64,000 bases of DNA from Chaetorhynchus papuensis. Taxonomy: Eukaryota; Chordata; Aves; Passeriformes; Rhipiduridae. The notes beneath the pieces are model-generated. The model saw only the letters and a list, made by a program, of their open reading frames with translations, did no database searches and was not told the origin of the DNA. Made by a program: the position numbers and the translations under genes. Below are positions 14,901 to 28,940 of the stretch, one piece after another; the first letter of the stretch is position 1; every line of letters starts with the position of its first letter. The stretch spans positions 310,001 to 374,000 of the forward strand of contig VWYX01000014.1 in assembly GCA_013396525.1 (NCBI GenBank). Direction: 5' to 3'.

Positions 14901-17900
14901 CAGGGGGAAAATATTAACATAATTTAACTCTACAAAGAGAAGCCTGGCATAAATGCCTGGATTGGCAGTGTAGAAACAATGCAAAGAACCAACTTCTATC
15001 AGGAGTTATTGGCCCTAATACCAACCTTTTCTTATCTGAAATCAGCAAGAACAACCTTAAAAATGATACTGATTCTTCTGTGCTGCGGAGTGTGTGAACC
15101 CCTAGGCTCCTTAGAGCACTCTGCTGTTGAAAGCTGGAATCAGAGGGCAGATTCTCTAAGGCACTGCCTCATGAGAATGAGGATACCAATAGCTGGGCAT
15201 CTTTTCTAAACTATGAGGTGCTATATTATTTGCATCAGAGCTGAATTTCTATACACAAAATAGTAACAAATCCAAAGCATCTATGTTTTTGGTGGTTCCA
15301 GTGGCTATAAATACTGTTTTGGAAAATATTGTTGGGAACATGAGTGAGTAATCTTGAAATGAGTTATTCTACCAATGTGGCATTTGTTTTGGCTTTTTCT
15401 GGATAAATCTGTGTATGTGAAACTAGAGGGGAAAAACTGGAAAGGAAAAATGAGATGGAAATTAACTTGAAATGTGGATGAAGCTGTGGAATAAAAAAAA
15501 GTAAGCAGTAAGTAAAATGCTTAAGCAAGCTTTTCAGAGCTCATTGCTTGCCTAAAGACACTCAAGCACCTTAAAATCCCCCTAGTTAGCTGTCTACATC
15601 TTTAGGCAGATAATGACCCTGCAAAGGCAAATCTTTTCCCATGCATACCTCTAAGACAAACACCAGCAGTCAGCATGTGTAAAGTGCACATGGAAAATAT
15701 GAAGTGAGATGTTCTGATTTTTTTTTTCAGAATAAGTTGTGACTGAGTACAACTCCCAGCAAGCAACCCTAGCACGATATATTCTACTCAAGATCTTATT
15801 TAAGACAATGTTTGTGATATAGGTATGGTTTATGAAGATTCATTGCACTGCTCATAACTTCAGAAGTAAATGCTCGTTAAAACCACATTTAGTGAGTAGT
15901 TAAAGAATGCTTGACTCTTGTGAACCTTCTTGAAAAGCGATGAGGAAATAAACTACTGTTTGCTGCCCATAAGCTCCTGCTGTCATAACAACTTCATGGT
16001 AGTTGCTTTGTAGAACTCTTTCTTGCATTTCAGCATCTATAATGCTCAAATTTATTCAAAATTAACTAATTTTCCCCCACTGAGTTTGCATTCTGCATTA
16101 AGAGTAGCTTTATATCTAGGCATTTGACAGAATGATCTGCTTTTAACACATCCCTCCATCATTTTGGTGGTATGATTAATATTTTAAAAACCTGAACAGG
16201 CCTTGAATCCTGGTTGGAATAGCAAAACCTGTCTTGTTCAATAGAAAAAAAGCAAACAAAAAAATACTCACAGAGGAACTATTGCTATATAAACCAGGAA
16301 TATTCATTTACAACTATGCCACGACTGTTTGCAGAAAGAAAATAAACTATGCTAGTTATAGGTGTTATTACTCCCAGTTTCCAATTTTCTGGTTTCCAGA
16401 CAGTTATGGAAGAGCAAAAACATAGAGTATTCTGCCACAATGGGTGGTCTTGCTGTCTCTGTTTCAGCATATACAAAACACAAGGGAACTGAATGTGCTA
16501 CTACAGAGCAAGCAGTGAGAAGAAATAACTGACATCAGAAATGCAGCAGCAAGCCTAGGTTACTCCATAGGGTTTGTATTTGCAAGAAAACAGCAGTAAA
16601 TGCCCAGAGCAAACCTGTCAAATGTTATTAAGGGCCTTTTATTTACTCAGTTTGTCCATGCTTGGTCTTTTCTGGAACGGTTAGCAAATGATTAATGTCT
16701 ATGCACTGCTCATTCAGGTCATAAGATCCAGATACACCAAAGCTCTTTGAATTCTCATTTTAAGTTTAAGAAGAAAGCAGAACTCTCCAGAATGAGCTTT
16801 TTAAATAGCTTTTCTTTCACGCCATTAGTCTTATAAGTTCTTTATATACAACTTCCTAGTTGTTATTTATTCCAAAATCTCAGCCTGGGACCAGTCCTCA
16901 GCTCAGCAAATACCAGTCAGTCATGGCATTGGCATCTCTCAGAATATCTGCTGTTGAAGTGCAGACTCTGAATGTTCTCATGCAGCAAAGCTGCCTTTCT
17001 GCTGCCCAAATGATTCTCCTGTGTAGACTCAATTAGTGATGGAATTTTCAGTGCAGCTTTTCTACATAGCCACAGTCTAACACAGGGTTCCTATGAGCAC
17101 AAACCTCAGTTATGGTACAAAGTGTTTGAACAGGCAGCACTCTAAACTTCCTGGGAAGGTGCAGACAGAAATGGAGCACAGGAATATCCGAAATGAGCCA
17201 AGAAAATGATTGTTGAGGTTTGCTGGGCAGGATGTTTAGCCAGTGTAACAACCTTTGTGATTTGTGTTTAGTGGTGTTTCAAGGCCTGCTGAGACTATTT
17301 TAGCCCTGATTTTAGCAAAAATGTAGTGAAATTTGAGCTGGAAGACATTTTCAATTGTGGTGACACAGGTCTTTGTTCATCCACTTGACTGATGAAATAC
17401 AACACATCTCATGTGTTATGTTTTCATCTTATTTCATCTTTTTACTTGTAATTTTAGGGGGTTTTTTCTTTTGGTTTATATTTTTTCTTTCTCCTACGTG
17501 CATAATTATTTTGTTCTCCCACCTGTACTTCTTGTTCAAGTACGAAAACATAGCTGAAGACTGCAAATAAATTACACTTTCAGAAATACTTCTTTAATTT
17601 GGGTTTGTTTTGTTTTGAACTGATGGAGGAATCACAAATAAAAGAAAGTGTATTAAAATATGCTACCATTAGTGCTATTTACAGAAGATTACATGGCATT
17701 GATGCCTTCCTGGAACAACTTGCATGAACACCATTCTGGTATTTTTGCTTCCATGTTACGTTTTAAACTGTGGGTTTAATAAGACTTGTTTTATCATGTC
17801 CTCTCTTCCCTGGTATGGCTGCCGTCCAGATAACACTCTCTTTTCACCATGTTCTAAATCAGTTTATTTTCTGATTTTATTTCCAATCTTTCTAGGTCAA

Positions 17901-19552
17901 ATTGCTTTTTTTGGTGATAACCTCAGTACCTGATTTTATTAACTTGGGTTTTCCTCACTTACCCAATGTCCTTGTATCTGTGAAAGAAGATAGAACTAGA
18001 ACTCTTTCCTGAATATTATGAACACCAGGGTATCTACCTTATGGTTTTAACCATGAATTGTCTGGTAATTTTTATTTTGATCCAGTAGTATGAATTTCAA
18101 AGCAAAGACATTTTATTTTAGAGATAAAATTTCATTATATACTAGGAAAAAATATGTATAGCAGCTGGAAAATGTAAGAATGATATTAGAAAAAGAGATG
18201 CAAATTATCATGTTAAACCACACTTGTGCTACCCACACTTCCAGCAGTACTAGGGAATTACTCCAACTTGAGGAAAAAAAAATCATAACAGCATTCTCAT
18301 TCTTCAGGCAAGGGTGAGAAACGTTTTATTAGTTCTGTCTTTATGCCTGGTGGATGCTCTATGCCATTTCTGCCTCTTTTGCAGTTTTTCAAATCATCAG
18401 TGTAGTATAAAAGGATGGGATGCAATAGGGAATTCTTCCTTCTATATCAAGTGCTCGACTGGAGTTTATATAGATTTAATTTATTCACCTCCTTTCTCCC
18501 CTGCCTTTGCAGGTTCTCGAAAAATTAAGAAACTGGGTTGTTGAAAGGATACATTCTTAGAAAATTGAGTTCATGATCATCTTCAAAATATTTCAGTGTC
18601 TCTGAATATTTCATTTTTCTCATTTCAATATTCAGGTTACTGGAATTTTATTTACTGATACTTTATTCCTGATCCTTCCTGATATTCTGTGATTTACCCA
18701 AAAATTATTGTGTGAAGATACATCTGGTTTTGAAGTCATACATGTTGGTGTTTATTTGTTGGTTCCTTTGTTTTTGGAAGGACAGTGGTAAGATTTGAAC
18801 TACTTTATGGTTTCTTAAGTTTTCCTTCATTCATATAAAATGTATTCCTTCTGTGTCGTGTCCCACAGTGAATTTTGTCCCTTTTAAAATATCCCCCTTG
18901 TAAAAAAAGAAAAGACAACACGACCCCCACTAAACCAAAAAAATAACCACCTCTTTCTTTAATGCTTATTTCATCAAATCCACATTTGTGTTTATATTCT
19001 AGCACAAGAGCATGCTTTTCACTCAAGTGTAATAAAACTTCACTCATAGAACCACTGAAAAGGAGCTGGTTCTAACTGAGTCCTGCTGCCCAGCCCTGTC
19101 AAGGCTGAAGTATTTCTAGACACCCTCAGGAATAAAGCTTCAGTTAAGTGCAAATGAGAATGCTGAAAGTTTAAAAGCCTTTCCTGACTCTGATGAAAAT
19201 AAAATTGGCATTTTCAGGTTTGCCATGCTGGAGTGGCTTAACTTGAATCCATCTTCTGGACAGTAGAATTTTTTACAGCTTTATATCTTAGCTGCTGCTT
19301 GAAAAGGTGGAAATTAAGATTTAATCAGCATACACATTCTTCTGCCTTTCTGTCATTTTAGGTGACTTTCAATGCACAGTGTAGCTGTAGAGTTCAAATT
19401 ATCTTATTTTCAGAATTTCTCTTCACTTTATAAAACCATGGCTATTTCCCTTTCTACACACAACAGGATGTTAATTTTTTTGACCACAGTTTGCACGTTC
19501 CCATGCCAGCTTTTTAATTTCTACTTGAACTCGTTCCTCTCCTGATTTATAT

Positions 19553-19822
19553 TTGGCCTCTTCCAAATAACAAGCAACAGGACAAGAGGAAATGACCCCA
19601 AGCTGTGCCAGGGAGGTTTAGATTGGGTATCATGAAGCATTTCTTCACCAAAGGGCTTGTCAAGCTTTGGAACAGGCTGCCCAGGGAAGCAGTGGATTCA
19701 CTGTCCCTGGAGGCATTTAAAAGCTGTGTGGATGTGCACTTAGACCATGGTTTAGTAGGGGACATGGGCGGTTTTGGGTAGCGGTTGGACTCTCAGAGGT
19801 CTTTTCCAATCTAAATGATTCT
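19553..19822 (+). mobile_element. CR1 LINE 3' end, 5'-truncated (first copy)
   Basis: The segment matches the familiar avian CR1 3' region in order: a motif like AACAAGCAACAGGACAAGAG, then GGAGGTTTAGATTGG, then GGAACAGGCTGCCCAGGGA, then CCCTGGAGGCATTTAAAAG, a stretch around a 'gacatgg' motif with 'tttagta', and finally GAGGTCTTTTCCAATCTAAATGATTCT. Only the last part of reverse transcriptase-downstream and 3' UTR sequence remains, as is typical of 5'-truncated LINE insertions. It is diverged and contains no open reverse-transcriptase frame, so it cannot move. Its 3' end touches the second CR1 copy directly. Confidence 0.9.
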
Positions 19823-20269
19823 GAGGACGTGGAACTGTTGGAGCAAGTCCAGAGAGGGGCCACGAAGGTGTTAAGATGACTGAAGCAGTTCCCCTGTGAA
19901 GACAGGTTGAGAAAGTTGGGGCTGCTCAGCTGGAGAAGAGAAGGTTGCATGGAGACCTCATAGCACCTTCCAGGGCCTGAAGAGGCCTACAGGGCAGCCA
20001 GAGAGGGACTCTTCAGTGGCAGGACAAGGAGTAATGGGTACTAATTGAAAGAGGGGAAATTTAGATGGTAGGAAGTGACTCTTTACTGTGAGGGTGGTGA
20101 GGAACCAGGAACAGGCTGCCCAGAGAGGTGGTGGATGCCCCAGCCCTGGCAGTGGATGAGGCCTTGAGCAACCTGGTCTGGTGGGAGGTGTCCCTGACTG
20201 TGGGGTGGGCTGGGACTGGATGATCTTGAAGGTCCATTCCAAACCCTTAACAATCCATGATTCAATGAA
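19823..20269 (+). mobile_element. CR1 LINE 3' end, 5'-truncated (second copy)
   Basis: This is a second and longer CR1 tail in the same orientation. It begins near GGAACTGTTGGAGCAAGTCC and passes through GACAGGTTGAGAAAGTTGGGG, CTGGAGAAGAGAAGG, the 'tactgtgagggtggtgagg' region, CAGGCTGCCCAGAGAGGTGG and GAGCAACCTGGTCTGGTGG. It ends with a GATGATCTTGAAGGTCC motif and a degenerate octamer tail (ATGATTCAATGA). Its motif wording differs from the first copy, which points to a different CR1 subfamily and a separate insertion. It is degraded and non-coding. Confidence 0.92.
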
Positions 20270-22445
20270 CTTGGTAGAAATAATCCCATTAAAATGCAGG
20301 GTTTCTCAGCTATTCTCAAAAGTATTGTATTGACAAAAAAGAAACGTTTCTGAGACTAGTCTTTGGTTCTTAGGTGAATTTTGACTTTACAAGGAAGCGG
20401 TCCCTCTGAGACCATTGTATTTTCCAAGCATGCTTCTACAGAAACTGCACAGTTCCACTTCAGGCATGCCACGGTTTTATAGGATATAGCTCCAAGCTCT
20501 TTAGAGAAAAGAATCAATTGAGCAGTGGATTTTGAACAGGGAAAGCTGTATTACATGGGAGATTGAACAAGACCTGTATGATAGTTCTCCCGGCTTTGAA
20601 GCCTTTAGAGCTTTAGAACGTATTTCAACGTGTGCTACAACTGAAATTTAATACTTAAAACTGCAATTTAACTCTGTTATGGGTGCCGTGCACAAAATCA
20701 TTGAGTGAATTATTTACTGATGTTGCAGTATATAATAACAGCATAACATGGTACATGCCCTTTGGGCTTGTTGCTGTGAATACTTTGTTGTACTGAAGCA
20801 CAGCAAAAAGGAGCCATTCTCTGCCAGGTAATAAATACTGGGAGAAAATGGCACCTCTCTAGTCATGCTTAAACTGTGTTTCAGGATAATACCATGTGTG
20901 ACCTACATCTTCACTTCACTGAGACAATTCATGATAAAATAGGATAAAATAGGAAAGTAGTTAGTATAATGATTTTTTTGACTTAGGGCCTGTGATAGTC
21001 ATATGAATCTAAGTCCGTGTAGTATTTAATTTAAGTTGATAATTAAGGGGTAAATTATTATGGAAGCCACTAAAAAACCCTGAATACTACATTTGAATAT
21101 GAACAGGCTTAGTTTTGCCAAGACAGAAATTAGTCAGTATTTTAGAAAGATCCTGTAATGGTGAAAGAATTGGTTTCTGGCTATCAAGTTTCAGGCACGT
21201 GACTAAGTTCTGATTTTTGTTGCCTTGTTCCCAGCACTGCGGATTTCTCACAGCTTTGTTTAAAGTGTTGGTATTTACTTCATAACCAGGATAAAAAAAA
21301 ATCATCATAATTGCATTTTCTGCACCCAGAAATACTAATTTTTCAGTTGAAGATTGAGTAGTCATATAGCAAGCAGCAAGAACATTCTTGGTTTTTTCAG
21401 TGTTGGATGCTCTCCTAAGGTGACTTGGGAAAAATGTATTCTAAAATACTTTATGCCAGCTCGTAAAAAGTCATTAGGAGAACAATATGCTCACGTTACT
21501 TCTAGGTTTTCTGGGAATTCTATTCCAATTATGAATACTTTAAAATATTAAGAGTTACTGAACGAAAGTGTTTGGTAATTCAATTAAGTGGCATACTGAT
21601 TTCTAATTAGTATTTAATCAGAATGCAGACTGGGAAAAGAATGCCTTTGTTTTATTAATTACCAAACAACTGCCTTGAGTTAGCCTGGTGGTTAGTAAAC
21701 TCCTTGCACATGAGAGCAGTGAAATAAAATTGTGTGTATCCCATGCAACATGTTTGGTTTATCTCATGAGTGATGTTTATTTTTGGAAACGGGAGTGGTG
21801 GCCTTGTGTAGCTAAAAAGGTACGTGTGTAATACTTGAGAGGGAAACAGGTAGCATTGAATGTGTAACTTCCGTTCGCATTCACTTAGGTTTGGCAGATT
21901 ATTGTGTCTCAGATCTGTAGGATTCATCCCTCTGCAGATCCAGAGCCACGAATGCCTGGCCCTTATAGCAAGAGTTCTCCTTCAGAAGACATTCTATTCT
22001 GGGCGTAGAAACTTTGGCTTCGGTACAGATGTACAGATCCAGGGGGCTGGATGTGCCCAGCATGGTAAACCTGGATATGCTTCTGCCCAGGAGAAGGAAT
22101 TTTAGGTGTTCCTCCTCACCATGCAGAGTACTCAGAGTATCCAGAACAGCCAGGTGTCTGCAAACTCAAAATTTTACATGCAAGAAACCTTATCAAGTGA
22201 GATATTAATGTTTCTCAGTATATCATGCAAAAACAAGATTTTTAACTTCGTTTCTTTAATATCAGCTATAACAACGTTTTCTAGGGACATTGGATTACTT
22301 GCTGCTGTGGAAATGTGTTAATGAGATAAGTGTTTAACACATTTTCTTAAATTATATTCTCTAAAACAGAAAAAAAATGAGCTGAATAATTCTTTTTATT
22401 CTTTACCTGCTAAATAAAAAAAGCCCAGGTATAATTTGTAACTAT

Positions 22446-22454
22446 GGGGGGGGG
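22446..22454 (+). repeat. G9 run
   Basis: A run of nine G in AT-rich non-coding sequence. No wider feature was seen around it. Confidence 0.8.
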
Positions 22455-24765
22455 AAAACTAAATTTATTCTCCAACTAAATTTGAAGCCCCCCTGTACAT
22501 TTTTTTAAAGAAATCATAGTTTTGACTAATTCAGGATCATCCCACGACTTACAGTAGGTAATACCTGTAATCTAAAGCTTGTATTATTGTCCAGAATACA
22601 GTTAAAATTCCATTTTCAAATTTCCTGTTCCTTTAGAGATATTAACCTGCCCTTGCCAGTTTCCCATTAGAGAAATGTCTGTGTCTCAACATGATTTGAG
22701 GTCGGTTCATGTCAGGAAATTGTCATGAGGCGTATGAAGAGACTGTTAATCTGTGGCACATTTTTAAACGTTATACTATACTAAGATTGTTTCTACAGAC
22801 AATATGATAAGGTCAGAAATTTGCTCTCACCTGTCAAAGCAGTACTTCTGGAGAGCACATCATGCCTACTGAAACTGAACCGGAGCAGAGGAAATACTTA
22901 TTTGGAAACTTGCATCGTTTTCCAAGTCAATGAATACTGGCACTGTTGAATATCTGCCTCATTTAGGTCAATGTTTCAGTAAAGCTTTCTAATTGGTAGG
23001 GAGAGAAATTTTTAACTTCATTTTGGAATCCAGGCATCTTCTCTTAACTTTTTTTATCAACACTTAAATATAATTTTTCAACTGACCAATATTTTGGTCA
23101 ATCATTTCCAGTAGGAATTGGGAGCCATGATATATAGAGGTTGATTAGAAAAGAATGGGGCATTAGCAGATACAACAGTGTCTGCAACAGTGGGCAAATG
23201 CAATCTCCAATTCCATTCCTTTAAAAGATTTGCAGTTTTAATATCACTGCTGAAGGATCAATCTGAGTGAGCTGTTGAGGTATTTTGAATCAATGTATGC
23301 TTCTGAGCTCGAGTGACTTCTCTTACCTTGGAGTTCTGTTTAATTATGCATTTCCTTGATTTATACTCTTGACTTCTTTAAACACCTGCTAGAGAGCTAC
23401 ATTGCTATTTAGCAACTTGCACATGTTTATAAAACCCAGCTTGTTTGCAGTTAGTTTGTTTTTGCAAATGATGATGTGTCATGGTACAACTTATCCCTTT
23501 GGAGATTGGAGGATTTTTGTTTCTTAGGAGAGAAATGAACTGATTAACTGAATTTTTGAGATGAGATTCTCTGCAGTAATCTTCACCTTGTTGACACAAA
23601 TGACAATATAAACATAACCTGTCATTTCTATGGTTCTGGGTGCAATTAGGTGTAGGGATACCGCACCTGAGAAAGATAAAGAAACCTCATAATTAGCGGT
23701 TTTAAAGAACAAGATGAGCAAAAATCTGTTGGGAACAAGGCAAGTAGAACTCATGCAACAGTTTCTTACTGTTGCCTGCAATTCTGTAATTCTGTGATTA
23801 AATGACTAATAGATCATTAGGAGTAGCTGAAAACCTAGATCTTCAATAAAAGTAAAAGAAGTTTTTGCTTTGCATGAAGACAAGAGCATATTTTTTCTAT
23901 AAATTACAGTGAAATAAACTATACTTTTCTAGCAATATTAGTAACTAGTTGTTTTTTGTTTTCTTACAGCAGGGAGTACTGTAGTTCTTCATTTCTTCAA
24001 ACACTGAGCCCTAGGTTTTATGCTCCAATCAGAAGTAGTGTAGGCATTTGCAATTTCCTGTGAAGAAAAATCTCTTCTGCAATAGTTTGTTCTGCTGACA
24101 TTTTGGTGGAAAATGTTCTGGCTTCATCAGATTTGTAATGCATGAAAGACATGAATTGATGCAGCTCGTAACAGCGCAGAAAAGTGCAGGAAAGACAAGT
24201 GTATGATACAGTTAATGACAGCTTTTTTGCGAGTGTGTCCCCAAGGGATTGTTTTTCCTCTCCCTTTTGTCATCGTGCATAACTCTCCAGGTGTTTTGGT
24301 TTGCACTTAAGCACTCCAGCTCACTCAGGAGGATCTGTGGATCAGTGGCTGCTCCACTGTGCCCCACTGCCTGGGGCTAGTGGCCAAAAGCAGGAGACTT
24401 TCATGGGTGGATGCAGAAGGTCTGAGTAATGCGCTTGTTCAGCAGTTAAACTCTGCCCCTCGGTGTCCCTGTGCCATGCAATGCTAAATGGACTCCTGGT
24501 ATGCCAAAACTAGAATAAATGGACCCCTTTGGTGTATTTCTTACAGGAGAAAATTAGCAACTCTACTTGTTAGTGCACTGAACCACTCATTCAGAACAGT
24601 TTTTACTGAAAATCATTTGAGTCATACCTCAATACCCTTTAATTAATGTATGTAACCAAAGGTATTGTTAGCAACCAGAGGAAAATACACAGTTCAGTTG
24701 TTATGTAGGAACTGAGAAGAACTGAACCAATGCAGGAGATTTATTGTAATCCAGAGGTGACAGGG

Positions 24766-24802
24766 ATATATATATATATATGTATGTATGTATGTATGTA
24801 TA
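24766..24802. repeat. (TA)n followed by (TGTA)n microsatellite
   Basis: About seven to eight TA units (24766-24780) run directly into five TGTA units (24781-24800). This is a compound microsatellite, probably length-polymorphic. Confidence 0.9.
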
Positions 24803-27800
24803 AAATATGTAATATGAGCACTATGGAGGAAGGAAGGAAATGGCTTCTTCTACCTTTTAGAATACAATAGGCAGCAGAACTGGATGCTGGGAATGATTCA
24901 GTGCATGTGTTAGAGAGTGTGTGTGGGAAGTCTGAAATAATGAGCAGATTGACAGCTGTATGCACAGTAATTCCCTCCTGACTGATAGCCAGAATGCTAA
25001 TAGTGGCAGGCATGCACGAAGAAATACATGAAGAATGGGCCAAGAAAATGTGCTTTTCCTGGATCTGATCCCTGTAACCAGGCAAGCTTTGTGAGTTACT
25101 TCCTATAATTAAAGCATCCACTGATTCAAATTTTTCTCCAATGGCTCTGGAATATTTTCATTTCTTTTAAAATTAGTCTTTTTCAACATCAGTTTTATGA
25201 TTAATTTTTAATATATACCCTATAAAATATATCTGGGTATGAACTTTCAAGGCTTGTGAATTGCTGGGCCGGAATTGGCAACACTGAAATACTATTCTTT
25301 CATTTGGCCACAAAATCTTTATATCCTAGTTGTCACCAGTTTAAAGAGATGATTTAAAAGCAGTCAATTGGCCTTTAAATGCCTTCAGAGATCCCACATA
25401 ATTACATACATGCCAAGCTCTACCCACAGGCAATCTGCAAAATTTCCTAGCACTCATAAATTGCCTTCATCTAGACTAAAAAAGAAACTATTATCCTTGT
25501 TAATGGATCTGATTTCATAATGACCTGGATGTCATGATAAATCAGTATTAACTTCCTTTCTTTGTTAATATTTAAAATGAGAAATTTTTAAAAATATTTA
25601 AGATCTTAGTAGAATTTATCTGTTGAGGTAATTTATTTGAAATGGACACGAACATTATGTTATAAAAGGCTCTTTATCATTTGAGAAGGAGTTCTCGGGC
25701 AATGAGGAGGGCAGTTAAGACACATTATGCCAAGTGATTTCATTAACTTTGTACAGAGCAGATGGGCTTGTCTATTACAGGAATATCTGTGGAGAATGTT
25801 TTGAAACCTCCTGCAAGAGCACTTGCTCTAAATTTCCTGTTTCTTGTTTTATGTTGATCCCATTCTTCTTGCTTGCTTTTTCGGATCCATGGGTGAGATG
25901 TTGCCAGATTTACCGTTATTTTAGAAATGTCTTCGTTTTTATCTGCAGGTTGAATGAGTGATGGTTATCACTAAGAGTTTAAAGGATGCAGGTCTATTGC
26001 TGATTCATAAGGAGTGAAGCTCAGTCCTCATTCCCAAAGCGTGCAGGACTGAAAGATGGAGCAGAGAAGGTATTTGGCACAGTGCCTGAGACGTGCAGTC
26101 TTCTGCACTTGTTTATTCATATAGAGGCACTTAGACATATGGGCATTTGCAAAACCTAAATGTTTTAAATCATGGCTGTGGAAGGAAAGACTTTGTCTAA
26201 GACCCCTATAGTTACATTTTGCACGTGTTAGGGTATCTGGCTTGCTAAGAAACTCCGTGTTGTATACAATAAGCACAAATCACACCACACCTCTTTGATT
26301 TGTCATTGCTGAACAGAAGCATTAGAGGACTGCATATTAATAACTGCGCTTTGGCGTTTGAGTTTTTGTTCCCAAATGATGTGGGGACTCTCTGAGGTTG
26401 GTTGGTTTTTGGTTTTTTTTTTTAATTAAAAAAAATGTAAGAGAACAGAAAGGGAAAATGGTCACTATGTGTTTGTTCAGTTGAAAGTTTCAAGTTGTTG
26501 AAAGGAATGATACAACTAATATATTCTTTCATAAAGCTAAACCAGGATAAGACTTTTTTTCAGCACTTCAGTATTTTTAAAAAATCCTTTCCTGATAATT
26601 TTTAAACATTCTCTTGTATCTACTTCCACACTGTGGGATTTAGTCACCTATTTAGATGTAAGATTAAAATACCTGTCAATTATATACCCAAGATAACACT
26701 CGGTAACCCCTGGATTATGACTTTTTGTGTAACCCCTTTTCTAAGAGCTGGATTCCCTGTGGATGTAGGGCTATCAGACAGGCACTTCAGATTGGTCAAC
26801 ATATTCTGGCTGGGTCTCAAGAGCTCTGTGCTAGGGCTCTGCTGATTCACGGGTTATTGAAGAGTTCAGATCTTGGAAAAAGCCAGAGCTGCTTCTAGGA
26901 TTTGAGGGGTTTGCATTTGTTTGGCTGGTGTTTTGTTTTTATGAATACGTGCCTGTTCCTTCCTAACAAGCAGATAACAACATCTAACTCAACCACTGGC
27001 ACATCCCACAGTAAGATTTTATTCTGCTTGTTCATCTCAAGTTGCTCTATACTGATCTTGGCATTAAACTAAAGGAGTTTTCTCTGGTCCAGTCTTTCAT
27101 GTAAGAGCAAGATCTGAGCATGATTTAATCATGAGTAACCATGATTTCAGTCATGAATCTCGATGCCCTGTGTTACCAGGCCAAAAAGAAAGCAGTTTTT
27201 TTCCCTTTTCCTTATAGGCTGTCTGGATAAGCCTTTGTCTTGGGATTGACATAACTTGTAGTTTTGGAAGAAATATGAATAATTTAATTGCAACTTTTCT
27301 ATAATTTGTAGGAAGTAAAGCTCGGGTATGTAACCTACTTACCCACACCCACAAATCCCCAGCCACAGAATAAATACAGACAATAAAACATACTGTGTTT
27401 CTGAAACTCAAGGCTACTAATCTCCATTCCTCCAAGAACATAGGCAGTCAAAACATGCAAATAAACCCCAAATCCTTTTCTGAGTTCATGTGGTCTCATG
27501 AGTTACTGTTATGAAACAGTGCATATGGAATTCAAGCAGGTCAAATTGTCTTCTGGAGCAGTTCTGTTCATTGAGTGGCTCTGGCATAAAGGCATTCCTG
27601 GTTTCTGATCTTATGGATCCTGAAGTGTCTGTGCCAGCTCCAGGTACACAGGGATGGGTCACCCAGTAGCTTGTGTTACCTGGAGGCTCCCTGGCAGCCA
27701 CGGGGACCATAGGAGAACTGACAAAACTTCTAAGAGTGTTGGGTGAAATAACATAGGAAACAGAGGGCATTGTGTGATTTGGAGTTGTTTTGAAGGACTT

Positions 27801-28920
27801 GGATGTGGATGATGTGTAATCTTGTTACAGATTAGCCTTTCTGCAGTTGTCTCCCATGTGGATTGATTGCTTGAGCTTATTCTTGTAAATAGTCCTGTAA
27901 ATTCAGCTTAAAATAACACTTCTGTCATTTCTTACATAAATTTATAGTTTTCTCTTTGGCTGCTGCCCCCAAGAACATCTGATTACTAGTGTTCACTGTA
28001 ATCTCTGTGGGAATAAAATCACAACCAGCGTTGTGCTCTGACTGAGCTCATTCTCTTGATTACTGTCTTTGACTCCTGATTGCAAATGAGCTTTTAACAA
28101 TAAAACCATACAAAAGAAATTAGAAAAGTGTCAGGGCCAGATCCACTAGTCCCTCCTGAGGACTGCAGGATTGACAGAAATACTCAGTACAGCTGATGAA
28201 ATGAGAAAAATAATAGCTCATCTTTGAGCTCTGAGCTATAAACCTTTCCACTTAGCAGAGCTCACATTTACTAGAGTTGTTTGTTAAAGCATCTCTTATC
28301 TCCGATCTGTCTCTCAAATGCAGTTTAATCACATTTATCTACTTAATATTTTAGGAAGAGAAGTTCTGAACCTTAGGGAAAAGTGACACATTGACTTTTA
28401 TTTGACAGTTTAGTATATTGCAAAGGACATTGCATTTCATGGAAAGCTGACCTGGGGACATCAACAAGTGCCTCTGAGTGCTAATTTAATGCTTCAGAGC
28501 TTCTCTGTAAGTGAAACTTTTCTAGCACAGTGTTTCAATTCATTAACAGCAATTCCAGGCATGTCTCATCGAACTCCCCCTTCCCAAATCAAATTGCCGT
28601 GAAAGTCGTTAACATTTTTACTTGATTTTTAAAGAGTTTTTAATACATAATGTGGTTTTCAGGTCTTGCAAATCTCTCTAGAAGAATGAGCTTTTAATCA
28701 TCAGAAAATACTTTAAAGTCCACTGACAGAACTGGACTTCTCTCAAAACAATACGGAGCAGTATCCCCCTTCTTGCTTCTCTATCACAAAATCCATTAAT
28801 GTGGCATTAGAGAACCTACACGTAGGAAAGAGAAGTTCAATTTTTAAATAAATCCAAGAGAATGAAAATCCCCTCTTTCAATCTCTGAGAGAACTGTTCT
28901 AATATACCAGATCACACAGC

Positions 28921-28940
28921 AAGGGAGGTACACCTCCCTT
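28921..28940. repeat. Inverted repeat, 9-bp arms with 2-base loop
   Basis: AAGGGAGGT (28921-28929) and ACCTCCCTT (28932-28940) are exact reverse complements separated by AC. No associated gene or terminator role is expected in this setting. Confidence 0.75.

Larger units (their letters stand above)
1..19552. other. Gene-free AT-rich sequence
   Basis: No exon, RNA gene or recognisable transposon was found in this stretch. Open frames are short (at most about 130 codons), lack family motifs and occur equally on both strands, as expected by chance. Notable contents are a near-perfect hairpin at 7900-7924, a GC-richer patch around 8611-8920 with overlapping open frames on both strands, and short homopolymer runs. 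In mammals, the 3' flank of HTR7 is a large intergenic region. If synteny holds, this is intergenic sequence that may carry distal regulatory elements, which cannot be identified without alignment. Confidence 0.6.

Noticed and set aside
19045..19135. Possible antisense CR1 fragment upstream of the two clear copies
   Set aside because: Only short loose resemblance (CTCATAGAACCACTGAAAAG), without the ordered motifs seen at 19553-20269.
23775..23800. ATTCTGTAATTCTGTGATT, resembling a CR1 tail octamer repeat
   Set aside because: No CR1 body precedes it, and the match is too short to call.
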